Assembly: GCA_964346075.1 (NCBI GenBank) | Contig: CAYFTH010000040.1 | Coordinates: 1 to 23,044 of the forward strand | Source: Brumimicrobium sp964346075 | Lineage (GTDB): Bacteria; Bacteroidota; Bacteroidia; Flavobacteriales_D; Crocinitomicaceae | Direction of reading: 5' to 3' | Length of the DNA stretch: 23,044 bases | Shown: positions 1 to 7,192 of the stretch, piece after piece | Layout: each line of letters begins with the position of its first letter | How positions within the stretch are numbered: position 1 is the stretch's first letter | Position numbers and translations under genes: made by a program | The notes under the pieces: model-generated | The model's input: only the letters and a program-made list of their open reading frames with translations | Databases searched by the model: none | Told to the model about the DNA's origin: nothing

Positions 1-139
1 AGCAGGAGCAAGAGTTTTGAGCAAGAGCAAGAGAATAACACGAAACTCAATATACTCTTGCGGGACACTCTTGCTCAAAACTCTTGCCCAAAACTCCTGC
101 TCCATACTCTTGCTGTACACTCTTGCTGTCCACTCCTGC
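1..139. repeat. 13-bp-phased heptamer array with inverted copies
   Basis: On the plus strand the heptamer CTCTTGC, or its variant CTCCTGC, starts at 55, 68, 81, 94, 107, 120 and 133. That is seven copies at an exact 13-bp period, with variable 6-nt spacers that mostly end in A. Left of these, the reverse complement (GCAAGAG/GCAGGAG) occurs at 2-8, 8-14, 21-27 and 27-33. As a result, 8-27 and 68-87 form a perfect 20-bp inverted repeat around a 40-nt gap. A 13-nt period shifts frame each unit, so the array is not a peptide repeat. It lies just downstream of the leftward thioredoxin gene and could fold in its 3' transcript. The array may continue left of the window. Function unknown. Confidence 0.85.
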
Positions 140-154
140 CGCACCCCATTATAT

Positions 155-517
155 TTATTCGCCTAGCAACTCTGCGTCAATCGCATTTTTTAGCGCTTTT
201 TTTGGTAATGCCCCAGCTTGCATTTTCGGCTGTGACCCTCCTTTTGGAATAAAGAGCATACTCGGGATCGACCGTATACCAAACATCGCAGACAATTCCT
301 GTTCCGCTTCGGTATCCAATTTATATATTTTCACTTTCCCCTCATACTCTTCGGATAACTCTTCAAGTATCGGAGCCACCATCTTGCAGGGTCCACACCA
401 GTCGGCATAAAAATCAATCAGTGCCGGAACATCGCCTTTATAATTCCAATCTTTAGACTGTGTGTAATCAAAAATATCATTTTTAAACTTTTCTGCTGTT
501 AATTGTATTGTAGCCAT
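155..517 (-). CDS. trxA: Thioredoxin
   Basis: This encodes a 120-residue single-domain cytoplasmic thioredoxin, a dithiol-disulfide oxidoreductase that is normally kept reduced by thioredoxin reductase. The active-site motif WCGPC is at residues 40-44, preceded by the usual DFYAD strand. The cis-proline of the SIPS segment is near residue 85, and the terminal helix follows. The length is typical of TrxA. The frame extends further upstream to 607, but those extra 30 residues have no thioredoxin character. The ATG at 517 sits 16 nt below a TATCTTTG promoter element, so I chose it. It lies 86 bp downstream of the universal stress gene on the same strand, with a probable terminator between them. 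The pair may serve stress or redox balance, which is inference. Confidence 0.93.
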   Translation of the reverse strand: MATIQLTAEKFKNDIFDYTQSKDWNYKGDVPALIDFYADWCGPCKMVAPILEELSEEYEGKVKIYKLDTEAEQELSAMFGIRSIPSMLFIPKGGSQPKMQAGALPKKALKNAIDAELLGE

Positions 518-533
518 ATCTTTATCTTTTTTA

Positions 534-541
534 CAAAGATA
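534..541 (-). promoter_or_regulatory. Candidate -7 element of trxA
   Basis: On the minus strand this reads TATCTTTG, an exact match to the Bacteroidota -7 consensus TAnnTTTG. It ends 16 nt before the trxA ATG. No TTG lies at the expected 19-21 nt upstream (one occurs at 14 nt), so the -33 box is missing or poor. Confidence 0.4.
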
Positions 542-590
542 CGTCATACTACTACCAATACGTGTTACAGATGTTACGTAACCCCGAGTG

Positions 591-615
591 AAAAAACCAC
601 TGATCAAGTAGTGAT
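591..615 (-). terminator. Probable intrinsic terminator of the usp gene
   Basis: On the minus strand, ATCACT and AGTGGT pair as a 6-bp stem with one G-U, around the 8-nt loop ACTTGATC. A run of T follows. The hairpin includes the last codons and stop of the universal stress gene. The stem is short, so termination may be partial. Confidence 0.45.
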
Positions 616-1428
616 GAATGGAAACTGTGGACCAGAAGAAAATAGTTCGGCATCCACCGTAAGAACGGGCAATTTATTCTCATTAGTTATTAAGTGCTGA
701 ACAAATTTGGAAGACAAAATACCAAAAGTGTTCAAGTAATATGTAGCAGCGATAATATCTACTCCTTTTTCTTCACACAGCGCTAACATTTGATCCATGA
801 AATGATCTCGATCGAGTAATTCTACTGAATAATTAATCTTTTCCTTCTCCAGATATCTCGCCGCAACAGTCAAGTTACTTTTGATCTGACGCTTAAAGTT
901 GGAATCGGAATGATCTCCTGCCACAAGGAGTAAGTCAGCTTCCAGGTTATGCGCCAGAGATGCTGCAGCTTTTACAACCTGAATACTATCCTTGTCCAGA
1001 TCGATAGTCATTGCTATTTTATCAATTGACTGATAAGTCGTTCCTTTTTGGACGGTTATAAATGGCACCTTACTGTAGGCGACGACCTCCATTGCTCTAC
1101 TACCCAATAAACGATCTAAAAACGATGTTTCATGAACACCCATAACAACAAAATTCGCCTTTTCCGTCTCGGCAAAGCTTCCAATATGATCTTCAACCTC
1201 TCCGTTGATTACAGCGGTTCTTACTTTACCCCGAAAACCTTCTAATTCTTTTTTAGCTAGCGTTTCTAGTTTTTCTTTTGCTTCACTTTCCTTAAGTTGA
1301 TCCAAAACATGCACCAGAATTAACTCATCATTATCCTTCTCATCTTTAGCCAATTTCCAGGCATAATGAATGGCGTCTATTGCGGATTCGGTAAAATCAA
1401 TCGGAACCACTACTTTGAATATACTCAT
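604..1428 (-). CDS. Universal stress protein, tandem UspA domains
   Basis: This 274-residue cytoplasmic protein has two UspA-type alpha/beta domains, at about residues 1-128 and 133-262. Domain 1 starts with the typical strand VVVPIDFTESA. It ends with VVMGVHE, then LLGSRAMEVV, then VPFITV, which corresponds to the nucleotide-binding end of the family although the first Gly-x2-Gly is altered. Domain 2 has the same fold order (IAMTIDLD..., VPVLTV-like end) but lacks the Gly-rich motif, so it is probably a non-binding domain. Usp proteins are usually induced by starvation, oxygen limitation or envelope stress. A near-palindrome 31 bp upstream of the start could be an operator. The gene diverges from a general-stress flavin-type protein. 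The precise role is unknown. Confidence 0.88.
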   Translation of the reverse strand: MSIFKVVVPIDFTESAIDAIHYAWKLAKDEKDNDELILVHVLDQLKESEAKEKLETLAKKELEGFRGKVRTAVINGEVEDHIGSFAETEKANFVVMGVHETSFLDRLLGSRAMEVVAYSKVPFITVQKGTTYQSIDKIAMTIDLDKDSIQVVKAAASLAHNLEADLLLVAGDHSDSNFKRQIKSNLTVAARYLEKEKINYSVELLDRDHFMDQMLALCEEKGVDIIAATYYLNTFGILSSKFVQHLITNENKLPVLTVDAELFSSGPQFPFITT

Positions 1429-1458
1429 ACTTCAATTTTAATCGTTGACCTAAATATA

Positions 1459-1477
1459 CAAGTAAATTATTCACTTG
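1459..1477. promoter_or_regulatory. Near-perfect 19-bp palindrome, candidate operator
   Basis: CAAGTAAATTATTCACTTG is symmetric except for one pair (A6/C14) and the central base. It lies 31-49 bp upstream of the universal stress ATG, within the 213-bp divergent region shared with the PNPOx-like gene. The size and position suit a dimeric regulator. The half-site is not the classic FNR/CRP TTGAT or TGTGA, and the regulator is unknown. Confidence 0.3.
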
Positions 1478-1641
1478 CAGCACTTTTTAAATCAACGGTT
1501 CGAATAAAGTATGAATTTTAAAGTTCTAAATGAGCATTATATACATAGTTAAAATCCTCCATTCGAGAAGTTTTATTATGCATAAACAAAACAATGATAG
1601 AATCATCTTGTTAGAACTATGTAACCAATAAAACAAAAAAT

Positions 1642-2142
1642 ATGTCAAGTCCCGAACACAAAGAATTAATATGGAATCTAATCAAAGATATTAAAGTTGG
1701 TATGCTGGTTACCAAAAAGGAACATGAAGTTGATGAGTTAAGAGCACGACCGATGTATTTGGTACAAGACGCCTACGATGGAACACTATTTTTTTACACT
1801 TCTAAAAAAGCGTCGAAAGTATTTGAAATCGAACAAGACCGAGCTATCTGTATAACATTTAGTGACACCAGTGAAGATGTATTTGTTTCGTTAACGGGAA
1901 CGGCTTCATTTACAGAAGATCAAGAACTCATCGATAGGTATTGGAATCCTACCATTAACGCTTGGTTCGAGGATGGCAAGGATAATCCAGACTTAGGTAT
2001 GTTAAAAGTCAAAATAAACAAAGGAGAACACTGGAGCTCCAATGAGAACAAAGTAGTTCAGGTCTTTGAAACGGCAAAAGTTAATGTTGAAGATTCAACG
2101 ACACCCAATACCGGGGAACATGAAAAGTTTGGAACTGAATAA
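1642..2142 (+). CDS. General stress protein 26-like, PNPOx-family split barrel
   Basis: This 166-residue protein resembles the pyridoxamine 5'-phosphate oxidase-like group called general stress protein 26, which are FMN- or flavin-binding split barrels. Visible features are the N-terminal helix (HKELIWNLIKDIKVGMLVT), the RARPMYLV strand, the GTLFFYTSKKASKVFEI segment, FVSLTGTASF, and a late WSSNENKVVQVF strand. The last 15-20 residues look disordered. True PdxH enzymes are longer and carry a distinct C-terminal signature that is absent here, so vitamin B6 synthesis is unlikely. The substrate is unknown. It is a single gene, divergent from usp, and an intrinsic terminator follows. The stress context of both neighbours fits the family name. 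Confidence 0.82.
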   Translation: MSSPEHKELIWNLIKDIKVGMLVTKKEHEVDELRARPMYLVQDAYDGTLFFYTSKKASKVFEIEQDRAICITFSDTSEDVFVSLTGTASFTEDQELIDRYWNPTINAWFEDGKDNPDLGMLKVKINKGEHWSSNENKVVQVFETAKVNVEDSTTPNTGEHEKFGTE

Positions 2143-2173
2143 ATAATATTCATTGAGTTAGCACAACTAAATT

Positions 2174-2208
2174 CCTCGATAGAACTCACTGTCGGGGTTT
2201 TTCTTTTT
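2174..2208 (+). terminator. Intrinsic terminator after the PNPOx-like gene
   Basis: CCTCGATAG pairs with CTGTCGGGG as a 9-bp stem (G-U pairs included) around the loop AACTCA. TTTTTCTTTTT follows directly. It lies 31 bp after the stop codon at 2142. Confidence 0.8.
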
Positions 2209-2300
2209 AACCCCCGATGATATTTGAGGTATTTAAAGATGCCAAAAGTTCTTCGAAATAATTTTCTACTAACTTTTTAGTCTTAAACCATCAATTACTG

Positions 2301-2308
2301 TATTTTTG
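2301..2308 (+). promoter_or_regulatory. Candidate -7 element of the OmpA-type lipoprotein gene
   Basis: TATTTTTG matches TAnnTTTG exactly and ends 14 nt before the ATG at 2323. The expected -33 position holds a T-rich stretch (TTTTTAG) rather than a clean TTTG, so only the downstream box is convincing. Confidence 0.4.
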
Positions 2309-2322
2309 AATCTCAATAAACG

Positions 2323-3309
2323 ATGACTATGAAAAAGACTCAGTTATTAGCATTTGCAATCTTGATCCTCGGTGTTTCATCCTGCGCACCCGTTTACAAA
2401 TGTGGAGAGGAAAAACCTGCTGGAAACATATCAGGTTCGAATCGTTTGATAGCAGTGGTTGAAGAACGTGACGAACTTTGCGAAACGGTGAAAGTAAAAG
2501 AAGAGGAAAACGAATTTTTACTCGCTAAAAACCAAGAGCTTTCAATGGAGAAAGATAGCCTCATGAGTGAAAACCGCTCATTGGTTCAATCTTATAATGA
2601 ACTGGAAGAGGAACACGAAGCTTTAAATGAAAAACATGAGCAATTACAGGCAGACCATGTTGATCTGGGTGAACGCTTCTCGAAAATGATGACTGATAAG
2701 CTGAATCAAGGATATTTATACGACGAGCGAATCAAAGAGAAAGAGCGAAGATTAGCGCAAAAAGAAAAAGAATTGGAACGTCGTGAACGGCGCATTGAGG
2801 AATTAGAGGCGACCATTGCGCGCCAGGATTCAATTGCTAAAAGACTTAATCGATTACTTCGTGAAGCTTTGCTTGGATTTGAGGCAGACGAACTTTCTAT
2901 TAAAATCAAAGATGGTAAAGTTTATGTTTCGATGTCAGATAAACTCATGTTTGCTTCAGGAAAGGCGGAAGTTCAAAAGAAAGGAAAAGAGGCTTTGAAA
3001 GTATTAGCCAATGTCCTGAAGAAAAATGACGAATTTAAAATTTTGGTGGAGGGGCATACAGACAACGTTCCCATCAGCACATCTAAATTTAAAGACAATT
3101 GGGACTTGAGTGTGGCGCGCGCTACTTCAATGGTGCGTTTGCTCGAAGAAGAGCATGATGTGAACCCTGACCGTTTAACAGCTTCTGGTCGTGGCGAATA
3201 CGAACCTAAAGCATCCAATGATACAGCTGCTGGCCGCGCCAAAAATCGTCGAACTGAAATTATTCTCTCGCCAAATTTAGATCCGGTAATGGAATACTTA
3301 AATGAGTAG
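2323..3309 (+). CDS. OmpA-family lipoprotein with long coiled coil
   Basis: This 328-residue envelope protein probably tethers the outer membrane to peptidoglycan. It opens with a lipoprotein signal peptide, with lipobox GVSSC and the lipidated Cys at 21. A charged, Glu/Lys/Arg-rich coiled coil spans about residues 45-185. The C-terminal OmpA/MotB-like domain covers about residues 195-315. It shows EGHTDNVP (Asp 247), NWDLSVARA (Arg 266) and SGRGEYEP...GRAKNRRTEI, where the Asp and Arg are the residues that grip diaminopimelate in this family. An in-frame ATG two codons downstream (MKKTQLL) is an equally plausible start. It is monocistronic as far as visible, with a -7 promoter element at 2301. 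A generic OmpA lipoprotein is certain, but a specific role is not. Confidence 0.88.
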   Translation: MTMKKTQLLAFAILILGVSSCAPVYKCGEEKPAGNISGSNRLIAVVEERDELCETVKVKEEENEFLLAKNQELSMEKDSLMSENRSLVQSYNELEEEHEALNEKHEQLQADHVDLGERFSKMMTDKLNQGYLYDERIKEKERRLAQKEKELERRERRIEELEATIARQDSIAKRLNRLLREALLGFEADELSIKIKDGKVYVSMSDKLMFASGKAEVQKKGKEALKVLANVLKKNDEFKILVEGHTDNVPISTSKFKDNWDLSVARATSMVRLLEEEHDVNPDRLTASGRGEYEPKASNDTAAGRAKNRRTEIILSPNLDPVMEYLNE

Positions 3310-3491
3310 GTGAAAACGTTCACGAGTGAAAAATAAAGTCAAGGCGTTGATCAGTTACGCAATATGTGTAAACGAATCCTTCAAGAAGAGGAAACCGAAA
3401 AAAGTAAAGTGGACACAATAATCACAAAGCGGTAATCTATGCTACGATTTAAATCATTTTGGGTAAGCAAACGAATCAGCATTAAAAACAA

Positions 3492-4865
3492 ATGAGTATG
3501 AAGACTATTTTACTTTTAATTTTCCAACTTTCCTTAACTTGTTTATTGGCACAGAATGCTACTCAACTGGGATCTTCTCTCGGTTTGAATGCTTCAGGCA
3601 AAAATAAATGTAAAATCCACATGAATAACCTGGGAACGCCGTTTGTCACCTTTTTAAACCTCCAGGGAAAACTAATAATGAAAAAATTTATCAATGGAAA
3701 TTGGGTGAATGCCAGTAATTCATTAAGCACTATTGCTTCGGAGGTTGATGAATTTGATGTTTCTTATAATTCAACGAGTGATGAATTCTTCATTGTTTAC
3801 TTGAGAAATGATTCGATTCTCTTTAGAAATTACAACACTAACTGGACTAATGAAACATTTGCCGGAACAGGTTATTGGGATGGAGTAGAAACACATATAT
3901 CCTCATGTATTGACGAAGCATCTAATGAGGCTTATTTTATCTATAAACAAGCTCAAAACGACTTTCGAATTCGTAAATACAATATGGGCACTTCCACTTT
4001 ATCTAATATACCTATACCTTCTAATTTTAACGAAAACACTATTTATTTTCGTTCTGCAGACATCAATTTTAACCCTAAAGATGAGCGACTTTATTTATCA
4101 GGTAGTACTTTTAATACCTACAACACCTGGTTATATCGTTTCGATGGTTCATCGTGGGATAATTTCACCACATCTGTTGATAATCAGAATAGTGCGCATA
4201 GTACACATATTATTTTTGATACGACTCAATTATACGATATTGCTGTTCTTTCAGGCTTACCAAAGGAAACACAGGGGAAAAAATATCGAAGTAATTCTTT
4301 AGGTAACTACCAGAACTTTCAAGGTTCATATATGATGAATCAATTTCTCTTTAGTGACGTTAAATCCTTTGCAAAAAATTATAACAATGGCTACTATGCC
4401 TATACGTACACGGTTATTTCTTCGCTTGACCCCGACACATCATTTGTTCGCTTCTATGATGAAAATAACTGGTATGAATTTGAGCATGGTTTAGGTAAAA
4501 ATATTATCACAGCCCTTCAATTCAGATCAAACGGTAAACTACTCATCTGTGCTGTCCGCAACTACAATTCATCGCTTAGGGTATACGAATATGACGCATT
4601 CACGGCATCGGCAAAAGAACATTCAGCATCAAATGAACTCGCATTATACCCTAACCCTGCTTCAAATACGATAAAAGTTGATACCAAGAGCGAAATACAA
4701 CTTATCCAAATAGTTGATACAAGAGGTAAAGTGGTCATAACCGAACGAGATTTTGTGGGAGGTACAACATCCACCGTTGCGATTCAATCACTCAAGAAAG
4801 GGGTTTATTTTGCCCATATTCAAACCCGCGATGGGTTTCAAACTCAAAAATTCATTCACCAATAA
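3492..4865 (+). CDS. Secreted protein with type IX secretion C-terminal sorting domain
   Basis: This 457-residue exported protein has an N-terminal signal peptide of about 20 residues, hydrophobic and ending near LLAQ. The C-terminal domain from about residue 382 is a type A T9SS sorting signal: LYPNPAS at 384-390, then IVDTRGKVV, then KKGVYFAHIQTRDG and QKFIHQ at the end. The central 350 residues are rich in aromatic and Asn/Ser strands, suggesting a beta-propeller-like or other all-beta body. I recognise no catalytic motif. T9SS cargo crosses the outer membrane and is released or anchored at the surface. The gene stands alone, 182 bp after the OmpA lipoprotein gene, with no promoter I can name. 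Its function is unknown, perhaps adhesion or polymer binding. An alternative start lies two codons later. Confidence 0.85.
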   Translation: MSMKTILLLIFQLSLTCLLAQNATQLGSSLGLNASGKNKCKIHMNNLGTPFVTFLNLQGKLIMKKFINGNWVNASNSLSTIASEVDEFDVSYNSTSDEFFIVYLRNDSILFRNYNTNWTNETFAGTGYWDGVETHISSCIDEASNEAYFIYKQAQNDFRIRKYNMGTSTLSNIPIPSNFNENTIYFRSADINFNPKDERLYLSGSTFNTYNTWLYRFDGSSWDNFTTSVDNQNSAHSTHIIFDTTQLYDIAVLSGLPKETQGKKYRSNSLGNYQNFQGSYMMNQFLFSDVKSFAKNYNNGYYAYTYTVISSLDPDTSFVRFYDENNWYEFEHGLGKNIITALQFRSNGKLLICAVRNYNSSLRVYEYDAFTASAKEHSASNELALYPNPASNTIKVDTKSEIQLIQIVDTRGKVVITERDFVGGTTSTVAIQSLKKGVYFAHIQTRDGFQTQKFIHQ

Positions 4866-4946
4866 GGGTTAATTTTTTCTACCCATTGAAAAGTATAAAC
4901 GAATGATTCTTTGTTCATTTGAATGCTTGCTGGAAATTAAATTGCA

Positions 4947-4975
4947 CAAAAAAAGCCGAACTAACAAGTCCGACT
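4947..4975 (-). terminator. Intrinsic terminator of the psd/Cys-rich transcript
   Basis: On the minus strand AGTCGGACT and AGTTCGGCT form a 9-bp stem with two G-U pairs around the loop TGTT, followed by TTTTTTTG. Read on the plus strand the wobbles become C-A mismatches, so it works mainly for the leftward transcript. Confidence 0.75.
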
Positions 4976-5000
4976 TTTCTGTAATTCCTTAAAACGGTCT

Positions 5001-5339
5001 TTAATCCTTTGTCCCTTTGTTTGAACAACAAGACTTCTTTCCTTCCTTTTTTGAGCAATGTTTCTTTTCAGCGGTTTTTGTCGTCGCTTTGACTTTGTCC
5101 TTTGAACAACAAGCTTTTTTCTCTCCAGACTTACTCTTGTCTTTCGAACAGCACGCTTTCTTATCGCCTTCGTGTTCTTTATCACAACCTTCCTTTTTGC
5201 AATCTTTATCCTTGCATTTTTTCTTGTCATGATCACCTTCGCATTCTACATTATCAACTGTTGTTGCGGCTGCGACAGACGTATATCCGATCGTTCCCAG
5301 GAACAACCCCATCGTCAGTATCATTAGTGTTTTTTTCAT
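5001..5339 (-). CDS. Small exported Cys/Lys-rich protein with CCSKDK repeats
   Basis: This 112-residue protein starts at the ATG at 5339. The frame extends upstream into psd, but the signal peptide and promoter fix this start. Residues 1-24 are a signal peptide ending in VAAA. The mature part is extremely Lys-rich, with 11 cysteines (33, 42, 47, 52, 63, 64, 77, 78, 95, 104, 105). KKACCSKDK occurs twice, and the related units KKHCSKK and KKSCCSNK follow. Paired cysteines on a Lys/Asp background suggest periplasmic metal binding or a disulfide-linked basic peptide, but there is no known domain. It has its own promoter at 5362-5393 and ends at a terminator, so it can be expressed separately from psd. 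Low complexity means homology searches may mislead. Confidence 0.75.
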   Translation of the reverse strand: MKKTLMILTMGLFLGTIGYTSVAAATTVDNVECEGDHDKKKCKDKDCKKEGCDKEHEGDKKACCSKDKSKSGEKKACCSKDKVKATTKTAEKKHCSKKEGKKSCCSNKGTKD

Positions 5340-5361
5340 AGTTATAACATTTTTATTGTCA

Positions 5362-5393
5362 CAAATATAACGTTTTCTACTGAATTTGACCAA
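5362..5393 (-). promoter_or_regulatory. Promoter of the Cys-rich exported protein
   Basis: On the minus strand TTG is followed by 21 nt and then TATATTTG, a full match to the Bacteroidota promoter form. The -33 box lies within the last codons of psd. The -7 box ends 22 nt before the ATG at 5339. Confidence 0.6.
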
Positions 5394-6042
5394 TTTTAGT
5401 AATTCTGCCTTTGACCTTATCACCGATTTGAACGTCAATCCTCGTATCTAACGGCAACAACAAATCGATACGTGAACCGAATTTTATAAACCCATATTCC
5501 TCACCAGCCTTCACCGCATCTCCAGGTTCAACGTAATAACAAATGCGTCGCGCTACTGCTCCCGCAATTTGCCGATGCATCACTTCTTTTCCGGATGGAT
5601 GCTCCACCACAAATGTTGTCCGTTCGTTGTCTGTTGAACTTTTCGGGTGCCATGCTACGAGAAACAAACCCGCATGGTATTTGACGTACTTCACAAGTCC
5701 AGAAATAGGATTAAAATTAGCGTGCACGTTGAGTGGCGACATAAAAATAGAAATCTGAATACGTCGATCATTGAAATACTCCTGTTCTTCTACTTCCTCG
5801 ATCACCACCACTTTACCGTCGGCAGGTGATATAATATCGCTGTCCTCGCCTTGAAAAACTATTTTTGGTATCCGAAAAAACTGAATGATCAAATAGGCCA
5901 TGACCATTACGCCGATCGTTAAAATAATGAACAACCATAGCCAACCTACAGCCATCCATAGTAATAAGTTTAAGAATTGAATACCAATTAATATGAGTAA
6001 TCCAATAGCTATAATCAGGTATCCTTCGCGGTGTACTTTCAT
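5377..6042 (-). CDS. psd: Phosphatidylserine decarboxylase, short form
   Basis: This 221-residue membrane-associated proenzyme converts phosphatidylserine to phosphatidylethanolamine, the last step of PE synthesis. Two hydrophobic segments occupy about residues 8-29 and 30-55. Family motifs follow: ISPADGKVV at 71-80, FMSPLNVHANF at 100-110, and FGSR at 188-191. In this family self-cleavage between Gly and Ser of that last motif generates the pyruvoyl group on the small alpha chain (here Ser 190 to the end). The length matches the compact Bacteroidota/archaetidylserine-type enzymes rather than the roughly 320-residue E. coli form. It lies 66 bp after cdsA in the same direction, which fits a shared phospholipid pathway. 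The start follows the family's typical MKxHxEGY opening. Confidence 0.92.
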   Translation of the reverse strand: MKVHREGYLIIAIGLLILIGIQFLNLLLWMAVGWLWLFIILTIGVMVMAYLIIQFFRIPKIVFQGEDSDIISPADGKVVVIEEVEEQEYFNDRRIQISIFMSPLNVHANFNPISGLVKYVKYHAGLFLVAWHPKSSTDNERTTFVVEHPSGKEVMHRQIAGAVARRICYYVEPGDAVKAGEEYGFIKFGSRIDLLLPLDTRIDVQIGDKVKGRITKIGQIQ

Positions 6043-6108
6043 GACTGACTTCTATCGATTCTGTTTGGCTGTAAAATTAATGCATTTTCGATACAACCTT
6101 CTTTTGAA

Positions 6109-6936
6109 TTACAAAAAGTTCAAGGGTCCGGAAGCAAGGAACAACCAATAATAGAAAAAAGGTGTAGCGAACATCACAGCATCGAAGCGATCGAGTACCC
6201 CACCGTGACCAGGCATAAGAGCGCCCGAATCTTTAACACCGGTAGTACGCTTTAATTTTGATTCCACCAGATCCCCCAATACGGCAAAGGGGGCGATAAT
6301 TCCACCAGAAATAGCCCAGAACAAAATAGATCCCGATTGAAAATAACCATAAATTATTGCGGCCAAAACAGCACAAAAAAGTCCACCTAATGTTCCTTCC
6401 CATGTTTTATTGGGAGAAACTTTTTCGAATAACTTCCATTTTCCAAAAGCGCGTCCAGTAAGGTATGCAAATGTGTCATTCGTCCAAACGATCACAAACA
6501 ATCCAATAATATAGCCCCAATCAACTTCATTAGAGAATCCATAAAGTTGCTGCATAAAAATGAACGGAATTACGACATAAACAAACCCGAGATACTGAAT
6601 AGCGATACCTTTTACAGGTTCCTTTAACGAAGAGAACAGCAATTGCAGGAAAGGAAACATGAGTAGAGGAAGTCCATATTTCAAGCGATTCATGGAGCCG
6701 TCGAAACTTTTTAGCCAGACCACAGTCGTATAAATCACAACTCCGAAGACGACCATGTAAATTTTTTGGCTGTTACCTATCGTCCGGGATGAGAATAGAT
6801 TATAAAACTCCAACAATCCCATGAACATGAATATCCCCAAAAGTATTGAAGTAGCTCTAGGTCCCCATAAGAAAGAGCCGATAACGATAATTACGAAAAC
6901 TGTACCAGAAAGTCCTCTGATCAATAGATTATTCAT
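6109..6936 (-). CDS. cdsA: Phosphatidate cytidylyltransferase
   Basis: This 275-residue inner-membrane enzyme makes CDP-diacylglycerol from phosphatidate and CTP, the precursor of all bacterial phospholipids. About eight hydrophobic segments are visible. The C-terminal CDP-alcohol signature is intact: SKLKRTTGVKDSG, then PGHGGVLDRFD, with the Asp residues that bind Mg2+. The frame can start at 6948 (MINHMNN), but I chose the ATG at 6936. It makes MNNLLIRGLSG, the usual opening, and overlaps the upstream gene's stop by 8 nt (ATGAATAA), which suggests translational coupling. It belongs to the rsfS-ftsH-DUF2007-cdsA-psd run. No unusual residues are seen. Confidence 0.93.
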   Translation of the reverse strand: MNNLLIRGLSGTVFVIIVIGSFLWGPRATSILLGIFMFMGLLEFYNLFSSRTIGNSQKIYMVVFGVVIYTTVVWLKSFDGSMNRLKYGLPLLMFPFLQLLFSSLKEPVKGIAIQYLGFVYVVIPFIFMQQLYGFSNEVDWGYIIGLFVIVWTNDTFAYLTGRAFGKWKLFEKVSPNKTWEGTLGGLFCAVLAAIIYGYFQSGSILFWAISGGIIAPFAVLGDLVESKLKRTTGVKDSGALMPGHGGVLDRFDAVMFATPFFYYWLFLASGPLNFL

Positions 6937-7192
6937 GTGATTTATCAATTAAGTAACGCGCTCTGATCACATCATCCCGTTCTACATACAACTCAATCTG
7001 ACCAAAGTTATTGTAAGAAGAATCTTTTTTATTGATGTAGAAAACCTGGATTCCTTCTTCCTCTAACTTCATAACGATCAGACGCGCCAAGTGATCCTCC
7101 GTCGTACGAAAAACCACTTGCTTGTCGTCGAAATCAGTCTTTGGAGGAGCGATCTTCTCCATCCATTTCTTGATCCTCTCCCAAATCTTCAT
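6929..7192 (-). CDS. DUF2007-like small protein between ftsH and cdsA
   Basis: This small cytoplasmic protein has about 87 residues. The core FDDKQVVFRTTEDHLARLIVMKLEEEGIQVFYINKKD, which I give only as positions 21-57, followed by IELYVERDDVIRARYLI, has the beta-alpha-beta layout of the DUF2007 'putative signal transducing' family. The start is uncertain. ATGs at 7195, 7192 and 7162 all lie inside the 3' end of ftsH. With 7192 the overlap is 59 nt, and its N-terminus MKIWERIKKW is amphipathic and basic. The far-upstream ATG at 7288 gives residues that are plainly out-of-frame ftsH. It overlaps cdsA by 8 nt downstream. Tight packing between FtsH and CdsA suggests a link with the membrane, but its function is not known. 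Confidence 0.78.
   Translation of the reverse strand: MKIWERIKKWMEKIAPPKTDFDDKQVVFRTTEDHLARLIVMKLEEEGIQVFYINKKDSSYNNFGQIELYVERDDVIRARYLIDKSHE

Noticed and set aside
1..139. CRISPR array
   Set aside because: Units are only 7 bp at 13-bp period and no cas genes are present. The spacers are 6 nt, far below any CRISPR.
518..607. N-terminal extension of thioredoxin to an ATG at 607
   Set aside because: The added residues do not look like a thioredoxin or signal peptide, and a -7 box lies inside them.
4961..5236. Lys/Arg-rich open frame on the minus strand overlapping the Cys-rich gene
   Set aside because: It is an out-of-frame reading of the same repetitive Lys codons and has no start signal of its own.
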